64,000 nt of DNA from Dyadobacter linearis. GTDB lineage: Bacteria > Bacteroidota > Bacteroidia > Cytophagales > Spirosomataceae. Location of the stretch: assembly GCF_907165045.1 (NCBI RefSeq), contig NZ_CAJRAU010000008.1, positions 62,001 through 126,000 of the forward strand, written 5' to 3'. The translations under genes and the position numbers were made by a program. The notes under the pieces are model-generated. The model did not search any database, was not told the DNA's origin, and was given only the letters and a program-made list of their open reading frames with translations. Positions 6,900 through 16,870 of the stretch are shown here, piece after piece. The first letter of the stretch is position 1. Each line of letters begins with the position of its first letter.

Positions 6900-9344
6900 A
6901 TGAAAACGATAAGCACTTTTTTAATCATTTTACTTTTTGCCAACCGGCTACTTGCCCAGTTGCCTGTGCATTCAATTTCCGGAACTGTAAAAGGTATAGG
7001 CAATGATGTTTTGCCCGGCGTAACTGTGCGGGTCGTGAAAATGCCGGATTCGATTTTTGTAAAAGGTGAGATCACAGATATCAATGGGAAATTCCAAGTT
7101 AGTGCATTGGACAGCGGGACGTACATGCTGGATATATCCGCGGTAGGTCAGAAAAGATTTATCAGCTCGCCACTGAAACTCGACAGTGCGCATCGGTCCA
7201 TTGTATTGCCAGTTATCATTTTGCTTCCTGCCAAAAATTTAGAGTTGAAAGAAGTTACTGTAAAAGCTAAAAAGCCGCTAATCGAGCAGGAAATTGATCG
7301 CACAATCGTGAATGTTGAATCGATGATCAGCAGCGCGACGAGCAATACTATGGAGGTTTTGGAAAAAACGCCGGGTGTTTCTGTGAACAATAATGGAGAA
7401 ATAAGTCTGAACGGGAAGAGTGGAGTACTGGTGCTCATTGACGGAAGAAGTACCTATATGTCAGGCACCGATCTGGCGGCTTACTTAAAATCGCTTCCTG
7501 GCGGGTTGCTGGATAAAATTGAGCTAATTGATAATCCTTCTGCAAAATACGATGCGGCTGGAAATGCTGTGATTGATATTCGTTTGAAAAAGAACAGGAT
7601 CGGCGGTTTTACGGGAAGTTTTTCGGCGGGATTTAGTCAGGGTAAATATGCGCGGACCAATGATGCGTTGAACCTGAATTACAATTATAAGAAACTCAAT
7701 GTGTTTGCGAATCTGGGTTATGGATTTGAAAGGAATTACAGTACTGATGTTTTTGACAGAAGATTTTACAATGAAAATGCTGCGCTGCTGTCGAGAGTCG
7801 ATCTTACTAATGATCAGGTCTACAAAAATAGAAGTATCAATGCCAATATCGGTTTTGATTTAGCTGCTACTCCGAAAACGACATTTGGTTTGATATTGAA
7901 TTTAAACAAAACAAAAAGAGACGGAACACTGGAATACGAAAGCAGGAACTACAACGCAATGCACGAGCTGGCGGTTTTAGGGAAAGGCGGAACTTCGGGC
8001 GGGGACAAACGGGATAATACTGCGCTGAATTTCAATATGCTGCACAAGTTTAATACAGCTGGAAAGGAGCTTTCAGTCGACGCAAATTACCTTCACTATG
8101 CAAATAATGGAAGGCAATTATTACAAAACCTGGCTTTTAAGCCTGATAATAGTCTGATCCAAAAAGAAGAATTTGTGTACCTGATTCCGGCTGATATTAA
8201 TATTTATACAGTGAAAGCAGACTATGTGCATCCATTCAAAAACAAGGCACGGCTGGATGCGGGTTTTAAATCGAGTCTGATAAAAACAGATAATGTGTTT
8301 GATTTCTATGATCGTGAAAATGGTCTTGAAACGATCGATAATGCTCAATCAAATCATTTTAAATACAATGAGAATATCAATGCGGCTTATCTAAATGCGC
8401 AGAAATCCTGGAAGAAAATCGGGTTGCAATTTGGTTTGAGAGTTGAGAATACAAATATTGAAGGGAATCAGCTTGGTAATGAGTTGGTTGCAGGCTCCTC
8501 ATTTAAAAAGCATTATACAGGCGTATTTCCAAGTGCTTACATTAGTTTCAAACCTGATGGAAAAGGGGATAACACTTTTGGGTTAATGACAGTAAGAAGA
8601 ATCAGCCGCCCCAATTATCAGCTGCTCAATCCATTTCTTTTCCAAAGGGATCAATATACATACAGCTCTGGTAACCCGGATTTGAACCCGCAATACCAAA
8701 CCCGCGCTGAACTAAAATACCAGCGGAAACAGTGGCTGAATATGGGATTGAGCTATAACAAATTCAGCAATACTATTTTCCCCACTACACAAACAGTCGA
8801 TACAATTTTCATAAACCGGCCCGATAATATCGCAGGAGGCTTTATGGTACTGCTGAATACCAGTGTATCTGCTTCACTGACGAAATGGTGGTATACAAAT
8901 ACAACGTTGAGACTATCGAGAATCGGACTGAAAGGGAAAGTACTTACGGAAGATCTTGATTTCAAAAGTAATATCGCACGGCTGGAAGTAAATAATTATT
9001 TTACGTTGAGCAAGAGTGTAAGTGCAGAACTAGGCGGCTATTACGCGAGCCGTGATTTTACCGGGCAGACTGTCACAAGTGGAATGTACCGCGTGAATGC
9101 GTCCATTCAGAAAAAGCTACTGGGCGGAAAAGCCAGCATCCGACTTTCGTTTGAAGATATTTTCCATTCGTGGGTTTACCACAACAGGTCAATCAGCTTG
9201 ATCCAATCAGAATATTTTCAAACTACTACCACGGACACCCAGCGGATCGGAGCTGCATTTACTTACCGTTTTGGTAAAGATACTTTTGCTCGGAAGAGAA
9301 GGCACAACAACAATGCGTCGGATGAGGAGAAAGAGCGGTTGTAA
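6900..9344 (+). CDS. Outer-membrane beta-barrel protein with CarboxypepD_reg and plug-like domains
   Basis: The 814-residue protein has a signal peptide ending LLFANRLLAQ (cleavage near residue 19). A CarboxypepD_reg-like beta-sandwich covers about 24-105 (ISGTVKGIGNDVLPGVTVRV). A plug-like domain covers about 110-215 (IVNVESMISSATSNTMEVLE, VLVLIDGRSTYMSG). A long C-terminal barrel rich in alternating aromatic strands follows, ending with YRFGKDTF and a short basic tail. This is the outer-membrane beta-barrel family related to TonB-dependent receptors, common in Cytophagales. It lies divergent from a LytS/LytTR pair, which suggests regulation by that system. No substrate can be deduced. Confidence 0.88.
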   Translation: MKTISTFLIILLFANRLLAQLPVHSISGTVKGIGNDVLPGVTVRVVKMPDSIFVKGEITDINGKFQVSALDSGTYMLDISAVGQKRFISSPLKLDSAHRSIVLPVIILLPAKNLELKEVTVKAKKPLIEQEIDRTIVNVESMISSATSNTMEVLEKTPGVSVNNNGEISLNGKSGVLVLIDGRSTYMSGTDLAAYLKSLPGGLLDKIELIDNPSAKYDAAGNAVIDIRLKKNRIGGFTGSFSAGFSQGKYARTNDALNLNYNYKKLNVFANLGYGFERNYSTDVFDRRFYNENAALLSRVDLTNDQVYKNRSINANIGFDLAATPKTTFGLILNLNKTKRDGTLEYESRNYNAMHELAVLGKGGTSGGDKRDNTALNFNMLHKFNTAGKELSVDANYLHYANNGRQLLQNLAFKPDNSLIQKEEFVYLIPADINIYTVKADYVHPFKNKARLDAGFKSSLIKTDNVFDFYDRENGLETIDNAQSNHFKYNENINAAYLNAQKSWKKIGLQFGLRVENTNIEGNQLGNELVAGSSFKKHYTGVFPSAYISFKPDGKGDNTFGLMTVRRISRPNYQLLNPFLFQRDQYTYSSGNPDLNPQYQTRAELKYQRKQWLNMGLSYNKFSNTIFPTTQTVDTIFINRPDNIAGGFMVLLNTSVSASLTKWWYTNTTLRLSRIGLKGKVLTEDLDFKSNIARLEVNNYFTLSKSVSAELGGYYASRDFTGQTVTSGMYRVNASIQKKLLGGKASIRLSFEDIFHSWVYHNRSISLIQSEYFQTTTTDTQRIGAAFTYRFGKDTFARKRRHNNNASDEEKERL

Positions 9345-9358
9345 GCTGGCGCTAAATG

Positions 9359-9388
9359 AAATAGGGAGCACTTTCGCGCTCCCTATTT
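9359..9388. terminator. Bidirectional hairpin terminator between convergent genes
   Basis: AAATAGGGAGC (9359-9369) pairs perfectly with GCTCCCTATTT (9378-9388) around an 8-base loop. It lies between the stop of the barrel protein gene and the stop of typA, and the A/T ends of the stem can serve both directions. Confidence 0.8.
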
Positions 9389-9412
9389 GCTATTGTGACT
9401 TTCAGAAATGTC

Positions 9413-11227
9413 CTAAGCCATTTCCATTTTGCCGGAATTACGTTTGCGATCGTTTTCTTCCAGATAGATCTTCCGCATACGGATGCTTTGCGGAGTCACT
9501 TCAAGATATTCATCTTTCTGGATGTACTCCATAGATTCTTCAAGTGAGAAATTGATTTTCGGAGCGATTCTCAAACCGTCATCAGTACCAGAAGCACGCA
9601 TGTTGGTCAATTTTTTCGCTTCCTGAAGGTTTACCACGATATCGTTCGGGCGGTTGTGCTCGCCGATAACTTGTCCACCGTAAATTTCATCACCCGGCTC
9701 TACGAAGAAGCGGCCGCGATCCTGCAATTTATCAATGGTATATCCAGTAGCTGGTCCTGTATTTTTCGAAATGATAGAACCACTGATACGTCCTGGGATT
9801 GGTCCGCGGAATGTACCGAACTCTTTGAAACGGTGCGTCATAACTGCTTCACCCTGAGTTGAAGTCAGAACGTTCGAACGAAGTCCGATCAAACCTCTTG
9901 ACGGAATCAGGAATTCAAGGTGCTGCAAATCGCCTTTTGGCTCCATAACAAGCAATTCACCTTTACGCTGCGTTGCCAATTCGATTACTTTACCAGCAGT
10001 TGATTCAGGAACATCTACTACCAAAGTTTCGATTGGTTCAAGACGTTCGCCTTTTTCATCTTCTTTGAAAAGAACCTGAGGCTGACCCAATTGCAATTCG
10101 TAGCCTTCGCGACGCATTGTTTCGATCAATACCGACAAGTGAAGGATACCACGACCGAATACAAGGAATTTATCTTCTGTATCTGTTGGCTCAACGCGCA
10201 ATGCAAGGTTCTTCTCAGTTTCTTTCATCAAACGGTCACGAAGGTGGCGTGATGTTACAAACTTGCCTTCTTTACCGAAGAATGGAGAGTTATTGATGGT
10301 GAACAACATATTCATTGTTGGTTCATCCACTGCAATACGAGCGATTGGCTCAGGATTTTCAAGATCAGCAAGTGTGTCGCCAATTTCGAAATCTTCAATA
10401 CCAGTTACTGCACAAATATCACCTGCTGTAACTTCGGCCACTTTCACCCGACCAAGTCCTTCAAAAGTTTGAAGTTCTTTTACTTTCACTTTTTTGATCA
10501 CACCGTCTGCTTTGCAAAGTGACAATGTCGATCCTTCTTTGATAGTACCGCGTTTCACACGACCAATTGCGATCCGGCCAACGAATGCATTGTAGTCAAG
10601 TGAAGTGATTTGCATTTGCAGCGTACCTTCGTCGATAACCGGCGCAGGAATGGATTCGATGATCGTATCCAGCAAATAGGTAATATTATCAGTAGGGTGT
10701 TGCCAATCCGGGCCCATCCAGCCTTGTTTTGACGAACCGTAAACTGTAACAAAGTCAAGCTGATCTTCCGTAGCACCCAGGTTGAACATCAGGTCAAATA
10801 CATTTTCCTGAACTTCTTCCGGGCGGCAGTTTTCTTTATCTACTTTATTAACAACGACGATTGGCTTCAAACCCAAATCGATCGCTTTTCCCAGTACGAA
10901 ACGGGTCTGTGGCATCGGGCCTTCGAAAGCATCGACCAGCAACAATACGCCATCCGCCATTTTAAGTACACGCTCCACTTCACCACCAAAGTCGGCGTGA
11001 CCTGGGGTATCGATTACGTTGATTTTATAGTCTTTGTAACGAACAGATACGTTTTTCGAAGTAATTGTAATTCCACGCTCACGTTCCAGGTCGTTGTTGT
11101 CAAGAATAAGGTCGTCGAATTCCTGATTGTCCCTGAAGAGCTTTGAAGCGTGGATGATTTTGTCAACCAATGTGGTTTTACCGTGGTCAACGTGCGCAAT
11201 GATTGCGATGTTACGAATGGCTTGCAT
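9413..11227 (-). CDS. typA: Ribosome-associated GTPase TypA/BipA
   Basis: The translation factor GTPase has about 604 residues. I prefer the ATG at 11227 because [19 protein letters not shown] matches the usual N-terminus; an in-frame ATG at 11242 adds five residues. The G1 box is AHVDHGKTT, then ERERGITI (switch I), [12 protein letters not shown] (G3) and NKVD (G4). EF-G-like domains II, III and V follow, then the BipA-specific C-terminal domain with RGLIGLR. BipA acts on 50S assembly and stress- or cold-responsive translation. It is monocistronic, with a hairpin just past the stop. Confidence 0.96.
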   Translation of the reverse strand: MQAIRNIAIIAHVDHGKTTLVDKIIHASKLFRDNQEFDDLILDNNDLERERGITITSKNVSVRYKDYKINVIDTPGHADFGGEVERVLKMADGVLLLVDAFEGPMPQTRFVLGKAIDLGLKPIVVVNKVDKENCRPEEVQENVFDLMFNLGATEDQLDFVTVYGSSKQGWMGPDWQHPTDNITYLLDTIIESIPAPVIDEGTLQMQITSLDYNAFVGRIAIGRVKRGTIKEGSTLSLCKADGVIKKVKVKELQTFEGLGRVKVAEVTAGDICAVTGIEDFEIGDTLADLENPEPIARIAVDEPTMNMLFTINNSPFFGKEGKFVTSRHLRDRLMKETEKNLALRVEPTDTEDKFLVFGRGILHLSVLIETMRREGYELQLGQPQVLFKEDEKGERLEPIETLVVDVPESTAGKVIELATQRKGELLVMEPKGDLQHLEFLIPSRGLIGLRSNVLTSTQGEAVMTHRFKEFGTFRGPIPGRISGSIISKNTGPATGYTIDKLQDRGRFFVEPGDEIYGGQVIGEHNRPNDIVVNLQEAKKLTNMRASGTDDGLRIAPKINFSLEESMEYIQKDEYLEVTPQSIRMRKIYLEENDRKRNSGKMEMA

Positions 11228-11437
11228 TGTTTTATAGATCAATTGTTTACGAAACCTGAAATTGGATAGTTGGATAGAATTACCAGGCCCCGCTATGCTT
11301 GTTTGACTGAAGTATTGTCAAAATAAGGTGCAAATGTACGAGTTTTCTGCTGAATAGCAGTATTTTACAATTAAATTATTGTTAATAGCTAAAAAGGAGG
11401 CTTTATACTGTGAGAAGTGCAAATTAAGAAAAGGGAG

Positions 11438-11707
11438 TCAGAATGATGCAATCTCGGCTTCTGACATTTTGTAAAGATTGTCCGGATCAAAATCGACACC
11501 ATTTTCCCAGATTAATGTTCCATAAGAATCGAGTTTGACAGATTTGAAATAGTCTGGATCGGCAAGCTGACTTATGAGACCATCGTTGATCTTCCGATAC
11601 TTTTCAATAACTTTTTCAAGATCAACTACACGCAATTCACCCGTATTGAACAGGCAGCTGACTGTGTAATCTTTGACGGCAACGATCTTTTGAATGTAGT
11701 ACAGCAT
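11438..11707 (-). CDS. DUF2442 domain protein
   Basis: The 89-residue protein starts at the ATG at 11707 (MLYYIQKIVAVKDYTV), one base after the stop codon of the upstream DUF4160 gene. A longer in-frame start at 11755 lies inside that gene and is less likely. The pattern VSCLFNTGELRVVDL near residues 15-29 and GTLIWENGVDFDPDNLY near 65-81 is characteristic of DUF2442. The two families are regularly found side by side in small modules that resemble toxin-antitoxin pairs in size and spacing, but I know of no demonstrated biochemical role. Confidence 0.82.
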   Translation of the reverse strand: MLYYIQKIVAVKDYTVSCLFNTGELRVVDLEKVIEKYRKINDGLISQLADPDYFKSVKLDSYGTLIWENGVDFDPDNLYKMSEAEIASF

Positions 11708-11708
11708 T

Positions 11709-11972
11709 TTATTGAAGTGGGTTAATCTTGTTCCACGATTTGTGATCCTCACCAAGCGTCACAAAATTCTCTAACAATTCTACTTCATGAATAATTGCCC
11801 AGGCTTGTACCAATTTAAGCTGTTTCGGCGGAAGATAACCTTCAAGCGGCTCAGCATTCTTGATTGAAATAATCGCTTTGAATTCCTGAAATTCTGCGTG
11901 AAAGTGGGGCGGATTGTGATCGTCGAAAAACATTCTGATAACTATTCCGAGAAAGCGGCTTATTTCAGGCAT
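11709..11972 (-). CDS. DUF4160 domain protein
   Basis: The 87-residue protein begins MPEISRFLGIVIRMFFDDH. The segment NPPHFHAEFQEFKAIISI (about residues 20-37) is the DUF4160 signature. It is the first gene of a two-gene unit with the DUF2442 gene, separated by one base, so translation is probably coupled. In many genomes this pair sits alone, as here. Its compact form and variable occurrence suggest an addiction or stress module, which is an inference. Confidence 0.82.
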   Translation of the reverse strand: MPEISRFLGIVIRMFFDDHNPPHFHAEFQEFKAIISIKNAEPLEGYLPPKQLKLVQAWAIIHEVELLENFVTLGEDHKSWNKINPLQ

Positions 11973-12110
11973 AGAATTATAATGTGTGAATGAGACTCAA
12001 ATTTAAGATTTTCCTTCGACAGTTGGTGACAGCGCCACGATTGTCTCGATTTTGCTTTCGCCGGCAGGTTTGTTTACTTTGTAAAGATTGACATAACAAC
12101 AAACAGATAC

Positions 12111-13703
12111 ATGAATAAGAATTTGCTCGCCGGAATATTGCTTTCCGCTGCAACAATAGCGAATGCACAGGATGATGCTTCCAAATACGCAGAAAGCATC
12201 AACAAGGATGATCTTAAAAAACACCTGGTAATTATCGCTTCCGATAGTCTGGAAGGTCGGGATACAGGCTCGCCGGGACAGAAAAAGGCAGCCGAATATG
12301 TTTCCAAATACTACAAGCAGTTCGGCTTGCAGCCAGGCGCAACCGACGCTGACGGAACAAAAAGCTTTTTACAAAAATATACCCTGCACAAAAGAAGCTG
12401 GGGCGAAGTGTATGTAAAGGCGGGTGATAAGAAATTCGAGTTTAATAAGGATTTTTACCTGAACGGGATATTACTAGCCCCCGAAGAGTCTTCCTCCGAG
12501 GTAGTTTTGGCTGGTTATGGTATTGATGATCAGGCATATTCAGATTACAAAGATCTGGACGTGAAGGGTAAATCAGTTATCGTTTTCGAAGGCGAGCCGA
12601 AAGCTGCCGACGGGAAATGCCTGATCAGCGGAACTGCTGAGAAAAGCAAATGGGGCGCGGCTGTGGGCTGGCAGAGTAAAGTAAAAGCGGCACACGAGAA
12701 GGGAGCGAAATATGTTTTTATTATTACGGATAAGACCGGCGATGATCTCGACAAGGAAATTCGGCAGCGGGCTGTGATGGCGCGCAGGTTCAATGCGCCT
12801 ACATTAAAACCTGTTCAGGAAAACCCTAACAACATTGCGGCGGTGGGTGTATCGCAGGATGTAGCTGCCCAAATCCTGAATACGTCGGTGGCCAAGCTGG
12901 CAAAAAATAAAGCGGCTATTGACAAATCGGGCAAACCTTTGACCAAAAATCCAACCGGGCAGGTAGCTGTAAAAGCGGAGCGGACAAGCGAAACGATCGA
13001 GACGGAAAACGTAGCTGCTTTTATGGAGGGTTCTGATAAAAAAGAAGAAGTGCTTGTTATCAGTGCGCATTTGGACCATATCGGTATTTCACCAAACGGA
13101 GAAATAAATAATGGCGCCGACGATGACGGATCGGGAACCGTGTCGCTGCTAGAAATTGCGGAAGCATTCAGTAAGGCGAAAGCAGAGGGAAAAGGTCCGA
13201 GGAGAAGTATTTTGTTCTTGAATGTAACGGGTGAAGAAAAAGGTCTTTTTGGTTCTGAATATTATTCTGAAAATCCTTTGTTCCCGCTTAAAAACACGAT
13301 TGCTGATTTGAATATAGATATGATCGGCCGCGTGGATGAAGCACATAAAAACGATCACAATTATGTGTATCTGATCGGGTCCGACAAGCTTTCTTCGAAG
13401 CTGCACGAGATTAGCGAAGAGGCGAATAAGAAATATGTGAACTTCAAGCTGGACTACACTTTCAACGACCCCAAAGATCCGAACCGTTTCTACTACCGTT
13501 CCGATCATTACAACTTCGCGAAGGTCGGCATACCTGTGATTTTCTATTTTACAGGAGTGCACGAGGATTACCACAAGCCCGGCGACGATGTTGAAAAGAT
13601 CTTGTTTGAAAAGCAAACTGCGATCGTTAAACTGGTTTTTCACACGGCTTGGGAGTTGGTGAACAGGGACGAGCGGATCGCGGTGGATAGTAATAAGGAA
13701 TAG
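12111..13703 (+). CDS. Secreted M28-family zinc aminopeptidase with PA-like insertion
   Basis: The 530-residue protein has a signal peptide ending TIANAQ (about residue 20). A protease-associated-like region (about 130-290) lies before the catalytic M28 domain. The di-zinc motifs are visible: SAHLDHIG (His320), NNGADDDGSGT (Asp338), the catalytic pair in TGEEKGLFGSEYY (Glu375-Glu376), DMIGR (Asp403) and a C-terminal His in TGVHEDYHKPGDD. It should cleave N-terminal residues from peptides in the periplasm or outside the cell. It is followed within 70 bp by the TraB/GumN gene on the same strand, with a polypurine tract in between. Confidence 0.92.
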   Translation: MNKNLLAGILLSAATIANAQDDASKYAESINKDDLKKHLVIIASDSLEGRDTGSPGQKKAAEYVSKYYKQFGLQPGATDADGTKSFLQKYTLHKRSWGEVYVKAGDKKFEFNKDFYLNGILLAPEESSSEVVLAGYGIDDQAYSDYKDLDVKGKSVIVFEGEPKAADGKCLISGTAEKSKWGAAVGWQSKVKAAHEKGAKYVFIITDKTGDDLDKEIRQRAVMARRFNAPTLKPVQENPNNIAAVGVSQDVAAQILNTSVAKLAKNKAAIDKSGKPLTKNPTGQVAVKAERTSETIETENVAAFMEGSDKKEEVLVISAHLDHIGISPNGEINNGADDDGSGTVSLLEIAEAFSKAKAEGKGPRRSILFLNVTGEEKGLFGSEYYSENPLFPLKNTIADLNIDMIGRVDEAHKNDHNYVYLIGSDKLSSKLHEISEEANKKYVNFKLDYTFNDPKDPNRFYYRSDHYNFAKVGIPVIFYFTGVHEDYHKPGDDVEKILFEKQTAIVKLVFHTAWELVNRDERIAVDSNKE

Positions 13704-13749
13704 GGAGGAGAGGGAGGAAGGAGAAAGGGAGGAAGGAGGAAGGAGGAAG
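13704..13749. repeat. Polypurine GGAGGAAG tract, copy 1
   Basis: Immediately after the M28 stop codon the plus strand is pure G/A for about 46 bases, built from irregular GGAGG, GGAAG and GGGAGG units. Similar tracts occur at about 23917-24075 and, as the complement, at about 42857-42943. Being so near the next ATG (13770), it is unusually rich in Shine-Dalgarno-like sequence. Confidence 0.75.
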
Positions 13750-13769
13750 TTTTTTTAAATTTGGTTTGT

Positions 13770-14639
13770 ATGAAAATTCGGGTTTTGGGGTTTTTGGGGT
13801 TGATGTTTTGCTTTTTCGGGGAGGCTGGGTTTGCACAGGTTCCTTCTGAAAACGCGTTGCTTTGGGAGATATCGAAACCCGGGCAGGCTAAACCTTCCTA
13901 CCTTTTTGGTACCATTCACCTGATCTGTCCGGCCGATTTTGTGCTGAGTGATTCACTGAAATCGGCCGTGACGAAGTCCGGCCAGATCGCATTGGAAATG
14001 GATATGGACGATCCGGGGATGATGATGACTATGATGAAGTCTATCAATATGAAAGATGGTGTCGAGTTGAAAAGTCTGATCACTGAATCCGAATACAACC
14101 AGCTTAACCGGTTTTATACTGATTCGGTGGGAATGGGGCTTGCGATGCTTGAAAAGGCCAAACCTTTCGTGTTAATGGGGCCTCTTTTCCATGCAGTATT
14201 GGCTTGCCAGCCCCAGTCCTACGAAATGACACTGGTTGAGCTGGCCAAAAAGCAAAATATGGAAGTAGTTGGGCTGGAAGCGCTGGAAGAGCAAATGGCA
14301 ATTTTTGATTCAATACCCTATAAGGAACAGGCCAAAATTATCATATCCCTGATCAACGACCGACCGAAAGCGAGAAAGGAATTTGAAGAAATGGTGGCAC
14401 TTTACAAGCGTCAGAATATCAGCGGGCTGTATGATCTGACCATGAAAAGTGAATATGGATTGGAAGGAAATGCGGAGATTATGCTTTTTGACCGAAATAA
14501 AAAATGGATACCCCGCATTCAAAAAATGATCGGTGAAAAACCTACCTTCTTTGCGGTAGGCGCGGCGCATTTGGGAGGTGAAAAGGGCGTGATCGCATTG
14601 CTGAGAGAGCAAGGATTTAAAGTCCGCCCGGTTTTGTAG
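13770..14639 (+). CDS. TraB/GumN family protein
   Basis: The 289-residue protein starts at the ATG at 13770; an upstream in-frame TTG at 13761 is unlikely. The signal peptide is MKIRVLGFLGLMFCFFGEAGFAQ. The family hallmarks are SYLFGTIHL near residues 44-52 and a C-terminal GAAHLGGEKGVIALLREQG. TraB/GumN (PF01963) proteins adopt the Tiki metalloprotease-like fold; bacterial members are mostly uncharacterised, and GumN is linked to polysaccharide loci. It ends 3 bp from the convergent nuoN stop. Confidence 0.87.
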   Translation: MKIRVLGFLGLMFCFFGEAGFAQVPSENALLWEISKPGQAKPSYLFGTIHLICPADFVLSDSLKSAVTKSGQIALEMDMDDPGMMMTMMKSINMKDGVELKSLITESEYNQLNRFYTDSVGMGLAMLEKAKPFVLMGPLFHAVLACQPQSYEMTLVELAKKQNMEVVGLEALEEQMAIFDSIPYKEQAKIIISLINDRPKARKEFEEMVALYKRQNISGLYDLTMKSEYGLEGNAEIMLFDRNKKWIPRIQKMIGEKPTFFAVGAAHLGGEKGVIALLREQGFKVRPVL

Positions 14640-14642
14640 TTT

Positions 14643-16100
14643 TTAAAAAGCGGTAATCCATTTCAGCAGCCACTCTGGGCTGAAAAAGAGCGCGAGTACT
14701 GCTACCAGTACAACTCCTGCGAGTACTTTTCCCGGAATATTATCACTTACTGCCTGCGTTCCTGCTTTTTCTGACTTGAAGAACAATAGATATGGAAGTC
14801 GCAGGTAATAGGCGAGCGAAATAGCCGCATTCAATATTCCGCCGATCAGCAGCCACAACATCCACGGAAATTCCTGCTGATGATAGCTTTCCCAAAGTGC
14901 AGAAAATATCAATAATTTTGAAGTAAAGCCCACAGTAGGAGGAAGCCCGGCGAGCGCGATCATGATCACGGTAAGTGTTCCGGAAATCCAGATATATCTT
15001 TTTCCCAACCCTTCATAATCGGCGAGAGTAGTGTCGGATTTTGGTTTTAAAAGGTCAATCAGCAGAAATGCGCCGAGGTTGATGATCAAGTAGGAAGCAG
15101 TGTAAAATACAGCAGATTCAAACCCAAACCGACTGTAAGCCGCGATCCCTACTAACAAATAACCCGCCTGCGAAATAGAGGAATAGGCAAGAAGTCGGCG
15201 CGCATTGGTTTGCCACAAGGCGGCTACATTGCCGATCGTCATGCTGATCAGCGCAATTCCGCCCAGGATCGGGAAATATTGCGCCGGTAATATCCCCGCA
15301 AGGCGCATTAATACCAATACAACAGCTACCTTAGGCGCCACAGATAAGAAGGAGACGAGCGGAGTAGGAGCGGATTCGTAAACATCTGGCGTCCAGACGT
15401 GGAAAGGGACGAGCGAAAGCTTGAAAAGCAGCCCGGCGAGCGTCAGTACAATGGTAACCGTTACCACCAGGTCATTGTTGTTAGACAGCCCAACAGTGAG
15501 CGCCTCGCTGGTAATATCCATCGTGCCGGTAATGCCGTAAATGAACGATATCCCGTAAAGCATTACTGCCGAGCTGGCTGAGCCGAAAAGCAAATACTTG
15601 ATCCCGCCCTCCGCAGCTTTCCGGTAGGGCGATAATGCGACCAGGATATAGGAACTGATGGAAATGAGTTCGAGCGACAGATAAATAGAGAGCAAATGTG
15701 TGGACATACTCAGCAAATTCATCCCGGCCACGGCCGCGATCAGTAATGCATTGTATTCCGGCGGGAAATCATATTTCAGGAACCGGACGTGCAGCAGCGT
15801 AAATAACCAGGCAAAAACGATCATCAACTTGAAAAAAACAGCCTGACGATCGAGGAAGAGCAGGGGATGGAATTTAAACGAAGGTTCAGCATTCCACTGC
15901 ATTAAAACCAGCCCGAAAGTGATAATGCAGCCAGCCAGCGCGATGTTTTGCAAATAGGCTGCGGATTTTGCCGGAGTTAGTTTTTTAAGAAAAAGCAGTT
16001 CAGCAAGCAGTATAAAACAAAAAAGGAGAGCCAGGAAAATTTCCGGAACGATGCCTGCTAAGCTTTGGCGTATATGTATGAGCTGTTCGCTGATATTCAA
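14643..16100 (-). CDS. nuoN: NADH-quinone oxidoreductase subunit N (isolated)
   Basis: The 485-residue protein has about 14 transmembrane helices and the proton-pumping antiporter fold of the NuoL/M/N family. Typical stretches are LSLELISISSYILVAL, GSASSAVMLYGISFIYG, LVPFHVWTPDVYESAPTP and LAGLPPTVGFTSKLLIF, the last three diagnostic for NuoN. It is one of the proton-translocating membrane subunits of respiratory complex I. The other nuo genes are not in the window: the upstream neighbour is a divergent gene starting at 16204, so nuoN here is a single-gene unit. It is convergent with TraB/GumN with a 3-bp gap. Confidence 0.93.
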   Translation of the reverse strand: MNISEQLIHIRQSLAGIVPEIFLALLFCFILLAELLFLKKLTPAKSAAYLQNIALAGCIITFGLVLMQWNAEPSFKFHPLLFLDRQAVFFKLMIVFAWLFTLLHVRFLKYDFPPEYNALLIAAVAGMNLLSMSTHLLSIYLSLELISISSYILVALSPYRKAAEGGIKYLLFGSASSAVMLYGISFIYGITGTMDITSEALTVGLSNNNDLVVTVTIVLTLAGLLFKLSLVPFHVWTPDVYESAPTPLVSFLSVAPKVAVVLVLMRLAGILPAQYFPILGGIALISMTIGNVAALWQTNARRLLAYSSISQAGYLLVGIAAYSRFGFESAVFYTASYLIINLGAFLLIDLLKPKSDTTLADYEGLGKRYIWISGTLTVIMIALAGLPPTVGFTSKLLIFSALWESYHQQEFPWMLWLLIGGILNAAISLAYYLRLPYLLFFKSEKAGTQAVSDNIPGKVLAGVVLVAVLALFFSPEWLLKWITAF

Positions 16101-16203
16101 TGGAACGGGTACAATTTTTTTGGCAAAAGTACTTAAAGATGACAGGGAAACCAGCCAATGCGGCTACCCAACTTCGAACTTATCAAATTAACCAACTTAA
16201 ATC

Positions 16204-16866
16204 ATGAATTATTTAAGAAGATTTTTTCTCTTAACTCCAATATTACTTGCACACCTGGCGATCGCACAGGATTCAACTGGTCTTGCAGGCACTGCCTACA
16301 ATGAGGCTTCTGCAGAGACCGACGGCTCGCATTACCTGTTTAAAGAATGGTATTCGGGCAGTATCAGAACTTCCGACGACCAGGTTAAGGATGGTGTGAA
16401 AATCCGGTATGATGTAAATAAGGATGAGCTGGAATATAAGTCGGATTCTGGCATGTACCGCGTTTCGGCGGGTATCAAGGAATTCAATTTGCCCACCGGC
16501 ACCGATTTGTACACATTCAGAAGCGGCTATCCCTCGGTCGCAGATCAGACTGAAAAGAGCTTTTACCGTTTGATGTATGACGGAAATACGAAGCTTTTAA
16601 AGAAATATGTCAAACCTATCAAAGTCGAAAAAGCAAGTGCGACTACTCAAATGGACCCTTCGGCGAAACTTTATATCCTGAAAGACGGAAAAATGAATTT
16701 AGTGGATCTGAAAAACCGAAAAAGCTTCCTGAAACTGCTGACCGACGAAAAGAATAAAATGCAATACGTGATTCGTGAGCAGCAACTTGACTTCGCTGCC
16801 GACGATGACCTGATTAAATTACTCGAAGAATACGATTCTTACAAAGCGGGTCGCGGCGGCAACTAA
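16204..16866 (+). CDS. Secreted protein of unknown function
   Basis: The 220-residue protein has a signal peptide MNYLRRFFLLTPILLAHLAIAQ (cleavage near residue 22). The mature part is hydrophilic and mixed alpha/beta, with one recognisable stretch that recurs in uncharacterised Bacteroidota proteins (KEWYSGSIRTSDDQVKDGVK). The C-terminus is charged and may be helical. No enzyme motif or lipobox is seen. It is divergent from nuoN (103-bp gap) and ends 4 bp from the convergent phosphodiesterase stop. The function is unknown. Confidence 0.75.
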   Translation: MNYLRRFFLLTPILLAHLAIAQDSTGLAGTAYNEASAETDGSHYLFKEWYSGSIRTSDDQVKDGVKIRYDVNKDELEYKSDSGMYRVSAGIKEFNLPTGTDLYTFRSGYPSVADQTEKSFYRLMYDGNTKLLKKYVKPIKVEKASATTQMDPSAKLYILKDGKMNLVDLKNRKSFLKLLTDEKNKMQYVIREQQLDFAADDDLIKLLEEYDSYKAGRGGN

Positions 16867-16870
16867 GCTG

